A DNA stretch of 64,000 bases from Bog-793 sp963803025 (GCA_963803025.1 CAWDKZ010000017.1:124001-188000); one strand, 5' to 3'. Counted from the first letter of the stretch, positions 44,014 through 53,904 are shown. Notes: a model not told the origin generated them from the sequence alone. Program-made: numbers and translations.

Positions 44014-44282
44014 GTCCTTGGCACTCCCAGGTCTTCTCGCGCGCGACCGCCGGCGATCTTGCCCGATAGCCGGGAACACCCGCTGTCCTCGGCGCCTCGA
44101 GGCTAGCCGCTGCCCTCGGGGTCGCTCGACGCGTCCGGCCACGCTGCTGCAGGTCGCGCCCCGAAAAGCGGCCGCGGCGGCGACTTGCGACAACCGGGCG
44201 CGAAGTCCCGCCCCGCCGGAATCGGCCCGCGACGCTGCACACGAGTTCGGAGCCGTTTCCCCAACGAGTAGCTTGACGGGCC

Positions 44283-45257
44283 GTGGGCCCGTCGAATGCC
44301 TTCCCCGCGGCGGCGCGCGCCCTGTCGAAAGGTGGAGAACCGCTCGTCGTCGCGCGCGGACTCGTGAAGAGATTCGGCGAGTTCACAGCGGTCGACGCGG
44401 TCGACTTCTCGATCGGACGCGGCGAGTCGTACGGCTTCCTCGGCCCGAACGGGGCCGGGAAGACCTCGACGATGCGCATGATCGCCTGCATGTCGCCGGT
44501 CTCGGCGGGGACGCTCCGGGTGCTCGGGCGCGACCCGGACCGTGACGGTCCCGAGATCCGCGCCCGGATCGGCCTCGTGCCGCAGGAGGACACGCTCGAC
44601 CTCGAGCTGACGGTGCTCGACAACCTCCTCGTCTACGGACGGTACTTCGACCTGCCGCGCCGGGTGATCCGTGAGCGCGCCGACGAGCTGCTCGACTTCG
44701 TCCAGCTCACCGAGCGCGCCCGCGACAAGGTCGAGTCGCTGTCCGGGGGCATGAAGCGCCGTCTCACGATCGCGCGCTCGCTCGTGTCGGAGCCGGAGTT
44801 GCTCATCCTCGACGAGCCGACGACCGGGCTCGATCCCCAGGCACGCCATCTGCTCTGGGACCGCCTCTACCGCCTGAAGCGCCGGGGCGTGACGCTCGTC
44901 ATCACGACCCACTACATGGACGAGGCCGAGCAGCTCTGCGAGCGCCTCGCGGTCATGGACCGCGGCCGCTTCGCTGCCGAGGGCGCCCCGCAGGAGCTCA
45001 TCGCCCGGTACTCGACGCGCGAGGTCGTCGAACTGCGCTTTGGCGACGCGGAACCGGCCGACGTCGCCGGGCGGTTGGACCGGCTCGTCGACCGTTGCGA
45101 GGTCCTGCCGGACCGCATCCTTTTGTACTCCGACGACGGGGACGCGACCCTCGGGCAGGTTCACCGGCTCGGACTCACCCCGGAAAGCACCCTCGTGCGG
45201 CGCTCGAGCCTGGAGGACGTCTTCCTCCACCTCACGGGTCGCACGCTCGTGGACTGA
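44283..45257 (+). CDS. ABC exporter ATP-binding protein, second unit (DrrA-like)
   Basis: A 324-residue ATPase with Walker A GPNGAGKTS (54-62), signature SLSGGMKRRLTIARSL, Walker B LLILDEPTTGLDP and a DrrA-type C-terminal domain. The start is GTG at 44283. It is divergent from the first ATPase gene and followed by two overlapping permease genes, which together form a heteromeric ABC-2 exporter. The two ATPases are clearly related paralogs. Confidence 0.92.
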   Translation: MGPSNAFPAAARALSKGGEPLVVARGLVKRFGEFTAVDAVDFSIGRGESYGFLGPNGAGKTSTMRMIACMSPVSAGTLRVLGRDPDRDGPEIRARIGLVPQEDTLDLELTVLDNLLVYGRYFDLPRRVIRERADELLDFVQLTERARDKVESLSGGMKRRLTIARSLVSEPELLILDEPTTGLDPQARHLLWDRLYRLKRRGVTLVITTHYMDEAEQLCERLAVMDRGRFAAEGAPQELIARYSTREVVELRFGDAEPADVAGRLDRLVDRCEVLPDRILLYSDDGDATLGQVHRLGLTPESTLVRRSSLEDVFLHLTGRTLVD

Positions 45258-45261
45258 AGCG

Positions 45262-46080
45262 GTGGGCGAGGCGGCGGCCGTGTCGGCCGCGGACGGCGAG
45301 CCCCGCGCCGGCGCCCCGCGCTGGCTGCGCTCGCTCGCCTACTGGGCCTACCAGTACAAGCGCACCTGGCGGGGCTCGGTGACGACGAGCTTCCTCTACC
45401 CCGTGCTCTACCTCGCCGCCCTCGGGGTCGGCCTCGGCTCGCTCGTCGACCAGCACGTCCACGCGGTGTCCGGCGTGAACTACCTCGACTTCCTCGCCCC
45501 CGGGCTGCTCGCGGCGACGGCGATGCAGGTCGGGGCCAACGAGGCGATGTACCCGGTGATGGACGCGATCAAGTGGGGGCGCACCTACTTCGCGATGCTG
45601 GCGACCCCGCTCACCGTGAAAGACGTCGTCCGGGGCCACCTGGCGTGGATCGCCTTCCGGCTGATCACCGTGTGCGTCATCTACCTCGCCATCATGGGGG
45701 CGTTCGGCACCCTCCGCTCGGGACTCGCCGTCTTGGCCATCCCCGCGGGCGTGCTGACCGGCCTGGCCTTCGTCGTCCCGATCACCGCCTTCGCCGCCGC
45801 CCAGGAGAGCGACCGGGGGTTCTCGGCCCTCTACCGCTTCGGGCTCATCCCACTGTTCCTGTTCTCCGGGACGTTCTTCCCGCTCAGCCAGCTCCCCCGC
45901 TGGCTCCAGTTCGTCGCCTACGCGACGCCCCTCTACCACGGCGTCGCGCTGTGCCGCGGCTTCGTCCTCGGCGATCTCGGGTGGATCGCCGGCGCGGTCC
46001 ACGCCGCCTACCTCGTCGCGCTCGTCGGGATCGGCTACGCGCTCGCCGTGCGGAGCTACCGGAAAAGACTCGTCCTATGA
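45262..46080 (+). CDS. ABC-2 type exporter permease, second unit, first subunit
   Basis: A 272-residue permease with six hydrophobic helices and the ABC-2 pattern: APGLLAATAMQVGANEAMYP, then LFLFSGTFFPLSQLPRWLQF. GTG at 45262 begins four bases after the ATPase stop; GTG at 45280 is an alternative. Its TGA overlaps the next start as ATGA, so the subunits are made together and probably form a heterodimer. Confidence 0.9.
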   Translation: MGEAAAVSAADGEPRAGAPRWLRSLAYWAYQYKRTWRGSVTTSFLYPVLYLAALGVGLGSLVDQHVHAVSGVNYLDFLAPGLLAATAMQVGANEAMYPVMDAIKWGRTYFAMLATPLTVKDVVRGHLAWIAFRLITVCVIYLAIMGAFGTLRSGLAVLAIPAGVLTGLAFVVPITAFAAAQESDRGFSALYRFGLIPLFLFSGTFFPLSQLPRWLQFVAYATPLYHGVALCRGFVLGDLGWIAGAVHAAYLVALVGIGYALAVRSYRKRLVL

Positions 46081-46889
46081 GCGCGACCGTCACCATGCCG
46101 ATCCGCATCACACCGATCGGCGTGCTCGGCTCGCGCCGCGCGCTCCGTCTCGTCGAACGGAACGTGCTCGTTTACCGCCGGAGCTGGCTCATCTTCGTCT
46201 CGGGGTTCTTCGAGCCTTTCTTCTACCTGCTCTCGATCGGCGTGGGTCTGAACAAGCTCGTCGGCGCCCTCCACGTCGGGAACACCGTCGTCGCCTACAC
46301 GGCGTACGTCGCACCCGGACTGCTCGCGTCCTCGGCGATGAACGGGGCGCTCTTCGACGCGACGTTCAACATGTTCTTCCGGCTGAAAGTCGCCAAGACC
46401 TACGACGCGATCCTCTCCACGCCCCTCGGAACCGGCGACGTCGCGCTCGGCGAACTGGCGTGGTCGCTCATCCGGGGCTCGACCTACTCCGGCGTGTTCA
46501 TCGCCGTCATGGCGTTGTTCGGCTACGTGCTGTCACCATGGGCGATCCTCTGCTACCCCGCGGCGGTGCTCATCGGTTTCGCCTTCGCCGGCGTCGGGCT
46601 GGCGGCGACGTCGTTCATGACGAGCTGGCAGGACTTCGACAAGGTGTCGCTCGCCACCATCCCGATGTTCCTTTTCTCGGCGACGTTCTACCCGCTCACC
46701 GTCTATCCCGGATGGCTCCAGCTCGTCGTGCGCTGCACACCGCTCTACCAGGCGGTCGCGCTCGAACGGGGCCTCGACGCCGGTGCGCTCTCCTTGTCGC
46801 TCGTCGGCCACAGCGCCTACCTCGCCGTCCTGGGGGTCGCCGGGCTGACGGTCACCTCACGACGGCTGGCGCGGCTGCTGCTCCCCTGA
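46077..46889 (+). CDS. ABC-2 type exporter permease, second unit, second subunit
   Basis: A 270-residue permease, homologous to the preceding one (APGLLASSAMNGALFDATFN, FLFSATFYPLTVYPGWLQ). Six hydrophobic helices. The ATG at 46077 overlaps the previous stop. Its last 33 bases overlap, tail to tail, with the convergent secreted-protein gene. Confidence 0.9.
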   Translation: MSATVTMPIRITPIGVLGSRRALRLVERNVLVYRRSWLIFVSGFFEPFFYLLSIGVGLNKLVGALHVGNTVVAYTAYVAPGLLASSAMNGALFDATFNMFFRLKVAKTYDAILSTPLGTGDVALGELAWSLIRGSTYSGVFIAVMALFGYVLSPWAILCYPAAVLIGFAFAGVGLAATSFMTSWQDFDKVSLATIPMFLFSATFYPLTVYPGWLQLVVRCTPLYQAVALERGLDAGALSLSLVGHSAYLAVLGVAGLTVTSRRLARLLLP

Positions 46890-47366
46890 GCGGGGCGCCG
46901 GACAGCTGGTCGCCGGACAGTCCACCCGCAAATGCAGCAGGTAGGACTTCCTCGACGTGCGGTCGCGACCCGGCGGGAAGTACCCAAGCACGATCGACGT
47001 GGACCCCGGTCCGACCGCGTGGAAGGTGACGTCCTCGATGTCGTTCCCGCCGACGAGGCCCCCGGACGCGCGCGACCGCCGGTACGTGGTCGAGACGTAC
47101 CGCGCGACGGTCGCCGCCGGCCAGCTCGTCACGCGCCACGTGTAACCGCAACTCGCCGCGCACGCGACGAGCTCGACCCGGATCTCGTCACCGACGATCG
47201 CCGTCGCCGACGTGACCGGGGCCCGCACGATGACCGTGGCGCGGGCGACGGACGCGGGCGCCGGTCGCCGCAGATCCGGCAGCGCCGTCGCCCGAGGCGC
47301 GTCCGTCATCGCGCCAGCCGCGAACGAGAGGACCGCGAGAACGGCGAGCCGAGATGGACGAAACAT
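46857..47366 (-). CDS. secreted chagasin-like (peptidase inhibitor I42) domain protein
   Basis: A 169-residue exported protein: basic start and hydrophobic signal (SRLAVLAVLSFAAGA), then one domain with GDEIRVELVACAASCGYTWRV, SGGLVGGNDIEDVTFHAVG and LGYFPPGRDRTSRKSY. The order GY.W, GG..., F.a.G.G and Y.pp matches the chagasin family of cysteine peptidase inhibitors, although two extra cysteines suggest a disulfide. ATG at 47366 follows GAGG by six bases; a GTG at 47378 after GGAGG is a close alternative. Target peptidase unknown. Confidence 0.7.
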   Translation of the reverse strand: MFRPSRLAVLAVLSFAAGAMTDAPRATALPDLRRPAPASVARATVIVRAPVTSATAIVGDEIRVELVACAASCGYTWRVTSWPAATVARYVSTTYRRSRASGGLVGGNDIEDVTFHAVGPGSTSIVLGYFPPGRDRTSRKSYLLHLRVDCPATSCPAPRSGEQQPRQPS

Positions 47367-47384
47367 CGAACGCCTCACGCTCAC

Positions 47385-47868
47385 GAGCCTCCCGCCCTCG
47401 CCAACCAGGGCGCCACCGCGGGCCGCCGGGGGGTGCCGGCCCGGCACGATACGACGCAGTCCGGCTCCTCGCCGATCATTCGGCGCGGGTACGGCTCCGC
47501 GAACCGACCGCGGCGCGCGAGCGAGGCGGCTGTCCGGAGACCGAAGACCGGGCACGACCGCGGCGAACCAAGGAGGACGCTCTTGACCCGGTAGCGAACC
47601 ATATCCGGCGGCGCCAGGATGTCCGGCCCCGGCAGGGTGTCCGGGACGAACGGTCGGTCGGCGGTCGGGGGTCCCGACCCGGGAACCTGGCCGGCGACCG
47701 CGCCGACGTCCCGCGGCATCCTTGCCACGGGCCTCACCTCACCACAATTCGGTGGCCCGGGACGACGAGTCGGCCGACCAGGGTGCCACCCGCAGGGACG
47801 CGTCGCACGATCTCGCGCCGGTCCTCTTGCCTGGGCGGATGGATCCCGGCCACGACAGCGAGGGTCAT
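47385..47868. other. gene-free stretch upstream of chagasin-like gene
   Basis: About 480 GC-rich bases between the start of the chagasin-like gene and the stop of the MFS gene. Open frames here have unlikely composition and no domain. It presumably holds the promoter of the secreted-protein gene; I see no clear boxes or hairpins. Confidence 0.45.
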
Positions 47869-49527
47869 CTATCCGCTGCCCAGATCGCGGCGTCCGTCGG
47901 CCCTGGCGTCGTGAGTGGCGACTTGCTGGCGGGTCGAAGCCTCCGCTTCGCTCGCGTGCGCGGGGGCGAGCTTCCTCCCAGCGCCGAACACCCGGCTCGC
48001 GGAGAACACGGCGGCGAGCGCCATGAATCCGATCGAGGAGAAGAACGCGGCGTGAAGACCCGTCGTGAACGCCGGTCCCAACCTGCGGGGCAGGCTCGTC
48101 GTGCCGACGAAGATGGCGAAGGCCAGTTGGCGGGAGACCGAGCGCGCGGCCACGAGAACCGCGACAGAGAACGAGAACACCATTCCGATGTTGGCGAAGG
48201 TGCGCAGCATCCCCGAGGCGATGCCGAAGTCCCGTCCCGGCGCCACCTTCATCACCGCGGAGTTGTTCGCCGGCATGAACGCGCCGGCTCCGATCCCGTT
48301 CAGCACCGCCGCGAGGGTGACCACGGCGAGAGGGGTCATCGTGGTGAGCCGGGAGTAGACGACGAGCGCGATGACTTCGAAGCCGAGGCCGATCGTCGCC
48401 GGCCAGACCGCGCCGAACCGGTCCGCGAGCCTGCCGCAGATGGGTCCGATGACGCCGCCGACGAGATACCCCGGCACAAGGAGCAGGGAAGCGTCGAGGG
48501 GCGTGAGACGACGCACACCCTGGAGGTACATGAGGACGAGGAAGAGCACGGCGAAGTTCGCAAGACCCTGGAAGAGCGCGGCGAGGAGCGTCGGGGTGAA
48601 CGTCGGTATCCGGAAGAGTCGCAGGTTGACCATCGGCGCGGCCCGGTAGCGCTCGACGATCACGAAGATCATCAACAGGAGGACCCCACCGACGAGAGCG
48701 ACGAGAAGCGAGCCCGACAGCTTCGACGTCGCGAGCTTCGTCATCGCCCAGAGCACACCGAACAGCCCGGCACCGAGCAGGGCCATGCCGACGAGATCGA
48801 GACGCTGCTTGTGACGCGGGCTGTCATCGCGGAGGACCTTGAGCGCCAACGCCAACGCCAGCAGCCCTGTGGGGACGTTGATCCAGAAGATCCACCGCCA
48901 TGACGCGTACGTGATGATGAGTCCGCCGAGCAAGATTCCGAGGATTGCCCCGGCGTTCCAACCGATCGAGTTGTAGCCGAAGGCCCGCCCCCGCTCCTGT
49001 CTGGGGAAGGCGTCCGCCAGGACCGCGCCGCTGTTGGCGGTGAGGAATGCCCCGCCGACACCTTGGACGATGCGGAACACGATGATGGTCATCTCGCTCG
49101 TGGCCGTCGCGCACAGGGCCGACCCGACGATGAAGACGAGGAAGCCGAGCTCGTACATACGCGTTCGGCCGAACATGTCGCCGAGACGACCGACCTGAGT
49201 CGCCAGGATCGTGACGACGAGGATGTAGGCGACGATCACCCAGACGACGGCCGAAAGCGCGATGTGCAGTGACCGCTCCATCGCGGGGAGGGCGAGGACG
49301 ACGATCGTCGTGTCGACCGCCGCCATCAGGACGCCCACGACGACCACGAGCACGACGAGCTCGCGCGCGCGGCCGTGGCGCGGGACGTGGGGACCGAACC
49401 CGGAGCCGGACGACCGGATGATCCGATCCAACCTCGCAGGTCGATGCCGTCGGTCGCCACCGTGTCTCAGTCCACCGACGTCGAGCGCGGCACCGGCGAT
49501 GGCCCGACCACGGCCGATCCGTCTCAT
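47869..49527 (-). CDS. MFS exporter of the DHA2 (EmrB/QacA) type
   Basis: A 552-residue transporter with 14 predicted helices. The family motif VGRLGDMFGRTRMYELG, a first-helix DTTIVVLALPAM and the antiporter-type helix FRIVQGVGGAFLTANSGAVLAD are present. Substrate probably hydrophobic toxic compounds, by family. The N terminus is uncertain: ATG at 49527 is used, but a Cys-containing open frame continues to 49662 and no strong ribosome-binding site is seen. Confidence 0.85.
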   Translation of the reverse strand: MRRIGRGRAIAGAALDVGGLRHGGDRRHRPARLDRIIRSSGSGFGPHVPRHGRARELVVLVVVVGVLMAAVDTTIVVLALPAMERSLHIALSAVVWVIVAYILVVTILATQVGRLGDMFGRTRMYELGFLVFIVGSALCATATSEMTIIVFRIVQGVGGAFLTANSGAVLADAFPRQERGRAFGYNSIGWNAGAILGILLGGLIITYASWRWIFWINVPTGLLALALALKVLRDDSPRHKQRLDLVGMALLGAGLFGVLWAMTKLATSKLSGSLLVALVGGVLLLMIFVIVERYRAAPMVNLRLFRIPTFTPTLLAALFQGLANFAVLFLVLMYLQGVRRLTPLDASLLLVPGYLVGGVIGPICGRLADRFGAVWPATIGLGFEVIALVVYSRLTTMTPLAVVTLAAVLNGIGAGAFMPANNSAVMKVAPGRDFGIASGMLRTFANIGMVFSFSVAVLVAARSVSRQLAFAIFVGTTSLPRRLGPAFTTGLHAAFFSSIGFMALAAVFSASRVFGAGRKLAPAHASEAEASTRQQVATHDARADGRRDLGSG

Positions 49528-49798
49528 CGCAACGATCCGATCCGCCCGAGCTCTGTCCTGTCCGCAGTCAGTACAGCGGGTCGCATTGCGGGCAATTCTT
49601 GGGAGCGGCAAGCCGGCTGACCAGGGGACAAGGTCCTGCGCCACTTCGGAGAAGAACGCCACGGCGCGCTGGCGGTGCGGCCCGTCACTCGGCGAGGGCG
49701 AATCCCGTCGCGATCGGATCCAGTCGGACCGCGATCGCCGGCACCTCGCGAGGCGGAGGGGTGTCCAGCCGGCCGGCGACCGGCCGGCGAGCGGCCGC

Positions 49799-51550
49799 CT
49801 ACCCGGGCTGCGGGGTCCCGCCGCGCCGGAATCCGGCGATGGCGTCGGGCGGGAGCGGGGGGGCGAAGAGGAAGCCCTGGAACTCGTCGCAGTCGAGCGA
49901 GGTGAGCTCGGCGAGCTGCTCGGCCGTGGCGATCCCCTCGCCGACGACCGACATGCCGAGGGCGTGCGACATCGCCGTGATGGCGGCGATGATCTCGCTG
50001 TCCCGGGCCGTGCGGCCGATCTGCTCGATGAAGCTGCGGTCGATCTTCAAGATGTCGACGCGCAGCCGCTCGAGGTGGGCGAAGGTCGAGTAGCCGGTCC
50101 CGTAGTCGTCGATGGCGAGGCGGACCCCCTCCTCGGAGAGCGCGGCGAGCGTCGCCGCGACGTTGCCGGCCCTGCCGTTGAGGGTCGCCTCGGTGATCTC
50201 GAGGCAGAGCCGGGAGGGGGCGAGGCCGTGCGAGGCGAGCGTCTCGGCGACGCAGGCGGCGAAGCCCGGGTCGACGAGCTGGCGCCCGGAGATGTTCACC
50301 GCCATCGTGAAGTCCTCCCCCCAGCCGCCCTCGGCGAGCCACGCCGCGAGCTGGCGGCAGGCCTCGGCGAGGACGAAGCCGTCGATCTGGGTGATGAGAC
50401 CGCGTTCCTCGGCGAGCGGGATGAACTCGGCCGGGGCGAGCACCCCCCGCGTCGGGTGGTTCCAGCGCACGAGGGCCTCGACGCCGCGCAGCGCCCGGTC
50501 CCCGATCGAGAAGAGCGGCTGGTAGAGGAGGAAGAGCTCGCCCTGCTCGAGGGCGGCGCGCAGCTCGACCTCGCGGGCGTGGTTGGCGACGACCCGGGCC
50601 CGCTGCGAGGGCGAGAACACCTGGAAGCAGTTCTTGCCGGCGTCCTTGGCGCGGTACATGGCGATGTCGGCGTCCTGGAGGAGCTGGCCGGGGTCGGCGA
50701 GCGGGTCGCCGGTGAGCACGACGCCGACGCTCGTCGTCACCGTGAGGTCGACGCCGTCGACGAGGAAGGGTCGGGCGACGGCCCGCACCACCCGGTCACC
50801 CAGGAGGCGCGGGTCGTCGTCGTCGTGGAGCGCCGTGCAGAGCATGACGAACTCGTCGCCCCCGAGCCGGGCGACGGTGTCGGCGCGGCGCGCCACGCTC
50901 GTCAGGCGCCGGGCCACCTCGACGAGCACCTTGTCGCCGGTCTCGTGGCCGAAGGAGTCGTTGATCGTCTTGAAGTTGTCGAGGTCGATGAACAACAACG
51001 CGACCTGTCCCGGTTGGCGCTCGAGCAGCGCGAGGGCCTGGGCGAGCCGGTCCCGCAGGGCGAGCCGGTTGGCGAGGCCCGTCACCGTGTCGTGGAGCGA
51101 CTGGAAGGTGAGGGCCTGCTCGGCGAGGATCTGGGCGGTCACGTCCCGCGAGATGCCGAAGCTGCCGACGATCCGGCCGGCGTCGTCTTTCAGCGGGAAC
51201 TTCGTCGTCGAGACCCAGATGTCGGGGCGGTTCCGGAAGGTCTCGCACTCGACCTTGCCGACGACCGGCTCACCGGTGCGGATGATGCGCTGCTCGTCCT
51301 CGAAGGCGGCGTCGGCGTGCGGCTCGCTGAAGATGTCGGCGTCCGACTTGCCGACGATCTCCTCCGGTGACCAGCCGGGGGCCAGGTCCTCCAGCCAGCC
51401 CCGGCTGACGACGAGGAAGCGACTCTCGAGATCCTTGAAGAAGATGCGCTCGCCGGGCAGGTCGAGCAGGTTGCGCATGCAGAGGCGCTCGATCTCTTCC
51501 TGGGAGGGCTCCAGGCCCGGGTTGCCACGGCCCGACTTCGGACGACCTGC
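49799..51550 (-). CDS. PAS-GGDEF-EAL cyclic di-GMP enzyme
   Basis: A 583-residue cytosolic protein: PAS sensor (about 28-140), diguanylate cyclase domain (150-315) with intact GGDEF at 231-235 and an RxxD inhibitory site five residues before it, then an EAL phosphodiesterase domain (325-575) with EAL at 359-361, LEITEATLNG, DDYGTGYS and GEGIA. Both active sites look intact, so net activity may depend on the PAS signal. No membrane helix. The ATG at 51550 follows GAGG by six bases. Confidence 0.92.
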   Translation of the reverse strand, partial: AGRPKSGRGNPGLEPSQEEIERLCMRNLLDLPGERIFFKDLESRFLVVSRGWLEDLAPGWSPEEIVGKSDADIFSEPHADAAFEDEQRIIRTGEPVVGKVECETFRNRPDIWVSTTKFPLKDDAGRIVGSFGISRDVTAQILAEQALTFQSLHDTVTGLANRLALRDRLAQALALLERQPGQVALLFIDLDNFKTINDSFGHETGDKVLVEVARRLTSVARRADTVARLGGDEFVMLCTALHDDDDPRLLGDRVVRAVARPFLVDGVDLTVTTSVGVVLTGDPLADPGQLLQDADIAMYRAKDAGKNCFQVFSPSQRARVVANHAREVELRAALEQGELFLLYQPLFSIGDRALRGVEALVRWNHPTRGVLAPAEFIPLAEERGLITQIDGFVLAEACRQLAAWLAEGGWGEDFTMAVNISGRQLVDPGFAACVAETLASHGLAPSRLCLEITEATLNGRAGNVAATLAALSEEGVRLAIDDYGTGYSTFAHLERLRVDILKIDRSFIEQIGRTARDSEIIAAITAMSHALGMSVVGEGIATAEQLAELTSLDCDEFQGFLFAPPLPPDAIAGFRRGGTPQPG

Positions 51551-52187
51551 CATCGCGATCCTCACGGTCGAAGGTGGGCTGACGGGAATTGCGGATCCTG
51601 CGAAGACCTGGAACCGGCAGAATGCTCTCCCCGGCCGAAACCAGACGCGATATCGCCGATGAGGGCGTCGAACCCAGTTCGCAAATTTTACCAGGGGCTC
51701 TTCCGATTCGCCGCTGGCTGCGCGCGATCCTCGCCGCGAGATCCCCGGGTCCCACACCAGCTCCGCTTACTCACTGCCGGACTGGGCGGAGCTTCTGACG
51801 TTGCGCGCGTGTCTCGGTCGGAAGAAGTGAGATGCTCGGCAGGCAGTGTGTTGCCGAGGTAGTGGTCGACCGTGGTGACGACGAGGCCCGGGCACACGGC
51901 GCAAACTGGCGGACGCGACGGCGCATTCCGCCCCGCCGCGTCGTGAACGTCGTCATCGCCCCGGTGACGCCACGACGGCGGCCCGAGTCGCTGTCGACGT
52001 ACAGTCTCACCCGTCACAAGGGGATCATCCGCCACCGGGAACGGTTCAGTTCAGGAGTTGCAATGACATCGCGTCACCGCTTCGAGCACCGCGCGGCAGC
52101 TCGCCCCACCATCGTCGAACGTCGACACCATCTCTGCGCGAATCCTCCGCCGCACTTCGGGCTCGACCGCGCTCCCGGGGGAACGGC
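51551..52187. other. divergent intergenic region with possible promoter for the GGDEF-EAL gene
   Basis: The 637 bases between two divergent genes hold no gene I can support; plus-strand frames here lack homology. An AT-rich patch at 51681-51690 reads TAAAAT on the minus strand, five of six bases of the -10 consensus, about 135 bases upstream of the PAS-GGDEF-EAL start. No matching -35 is clear. Confidence 0.4.
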
Positions 52188-53843
52188 GTGCTGAGGCGCG
52201 GCACGACCATCATCGGCGCAGCCGTCGTCATCATGACCGGTCTGGCGTTGACCACGCCGTCGGCGAACGCCCTCGTCGTGGGGCGGGACCACACCGGCAC
52301 GGCAGACCAGAACACCCCTCACAGGCCACTTCCGGGTATGAAGAGCCCGGTGAAGACCATGACCCGTGACGGGGTTCAGGCACGCTGGGTGGTCGAGGAG
52401 AACAAGCAGCCGGGCACGACGGACTGGGAGATCCCTTCACACACGCCGGGAACGATCGCCGGGTTCGCCTCCACGACGTACGCGGCGAGTGACGACCACG
52501 TCACGCTCTACGTCTCCACGACGGCAAAACGGCTCCACGTCGACGCCTACCGGATGGGTTACTACCAGGGGAAGGGCGCCCGCTTCGTCTGGCGATCGCC
52601 CGAGGTTTCCGGACGTCAGCAGCCGACCTGCCCGCGAACCGCTGGGACGAACATGGTCGCCTGCGACAACTGGACGCCGACACTTAGCTTCAAGATCACG
52701 AGTGCATTCGTCCAGGGTGACTACCTGCTGAAGCTCGTCGGAAGTGATGGTCAGCAGAGCTACGTCCCGCTGACCATCTGGGACCCGACCAGCACCGCCA
52801 CCTACGTCGTGAAGAACGACGTCTACACCTGGCAGGCCTGGAACCTCTACGGCGGCTACGACTTCTACGGTGGTCCGGGCACCTGCCCAGCCGGCGTGTA
52901 CCCGCCGTGCACGCGCGCCCGTGTCGTCTCCTTCGACCGTCCCTACGACTACGGAGGCGGCGCCGGGGACTTCCTCGGCAGCGAGTACCCGCTCGTGCGC
53001 TTCGTCGAGCAAGAGGGACTCGACGTCACGTACGTCACTGACGTCACCGTCGAGCAGCATCCGGCGTTGCTGCGCGCGCATCGGACGATGGTGTCGCTCG
53101 GCCATGACGAATGCTGGTCGCTCGGCGAACGTCGGGCGGCCGACAGCGCCGCATCCCACGGCGTGAACATGATCTTCTTCGGCGCGAGTGCCATCTTGCG
53201 ACATGTACGCCTCCAGGCATCGCCCTTGGGCGCCGATCACGAGGAGGTCGACTATCGCGATTCGACGGCCGATCCCCTCGACGGCAAGGGCGATCCGCTC
53301 GAGGTGACCGGAAACACCTGGAGTTCTCCGCCCGCGAACTGGCCGGAGATCGGGTTCGTCGGCGAACAGTACGTCGGTTACCTCCTGCCGGGAGCGGCGC
53401 CTGGGCCGCTCGTCGTCGCCCGCGGAGCCTCCCCGTGGATCTTCCGCGGCACCGGGCTGCGCAGCGGCTCCCGCGTCCCGGGAGTGGTCACGGGCGACCT
53501 CGACGAGTTCGACCCTGGCGATCACCCGAGCAACCTCGAGATCCTGACGCACTCACCAGTCAGCCTCTCGGACGCGATGAGCGAGACGGGCGTTGCACAG
53601 GGATTCCTGTACTCGGACATGACCTACTGGACCGACTCGGCGAGTGGCGCCGGGTTCTTCGACAGCGGCGCGACCTCGTGGATCGCGTCCCTCACGCCCT
53701 GTCCGCGTGGCACACGTGACTGCCCGGCAACGACGACCAGACCGATCACGGGCAATCTCTTCGCCCTTTTCGGCCGTGGCCCAGCTGGGCGTTTCCAGCC
53801 CTCGCGCGCCAACTGGCGACAGGTCTACGGTCCGAACGCCTGA
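52188..53843 (+). CDS. secreted protein resembling N,N-dimethylformamidase large subunit
   Basis: A 551-residue exported protein. Residues 1-28 form a signal peptide (TTIIGAAVVIMTGLALTTP, cut near ANA). The mature protein has an N-terminal beta domain (HVTLYVSTTAKRLHVDAYRMGYY) and a large domain with VVSFDRPYDYGGGAGDFLGSEYPLVRFVE, MVSLGHDECWS and GANMIFF-like GVNMIFFGAS. This combination matches the DMFase-beta-like domain found in many secreted actinobacterial proteins. True amidase activity is not established. The start is GTG at 52188 after GGGGGAA. Confidence 0.78.
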   Translation: MLRRGTTIIGAAVVIMTGLALTTPSANALVVGRDHTGTADQNTPHRPLPGMKSPVKTMTRDGVQARWVVEENKQPGTTDWEIPSHTPGTIAGFASTTYAASDDHVTLYVSTTAKRLHVDAYRMGYYQGKGARFVWRSPEVSGRQQPTCPRTAGTNMVACDNWTPTLSFKITSAFVQGDYLLKLVGSDGQQSYVPLTIWDPTSTATYVVKNDVYTWQAWNLYGGYDFYGGPGTCPAGVYPPCTRARVVSFDRPYDYGGGAGDFLGSEYPLVRFVEQEGLDVTYVTDVTVEQHPALLRAHRTMVSLGHDECWSLGERRAADSAASHGVNMIFFGASAILRHVRLQASPLGADHEEVDYRDSTADPLDGKGDPLEVTGNTWSSPPANWPEIGFVGEQYVGYLLPGAAPGPLVVARGASPWIFRGTGLRSGSRVPGVVTGDLDEFDPGDHPSNLEILTHSPVSLSDAMSETGVAQGFLYSDMTYWTDSASGAGFFDSGATSWIASLTPCPRGTRDCPATTTRPITGNLFALFGRGPAGRFQPSRANWRQVYGPNA

Positions 53844-53904
53844 GGCGACCCCACTGGTTGGTTGCAGGTCGGCTCCGGGGACTCATCCGTGCGAGCGCGC
53901 GGGT

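Noticed and set aside
49262..51370. A long plus-strand frame opposite the PAS-GGDEF-EAL gene
   Set aside because: Antisense frame, no family signal; the minus strand carries intact catalytic motifs.
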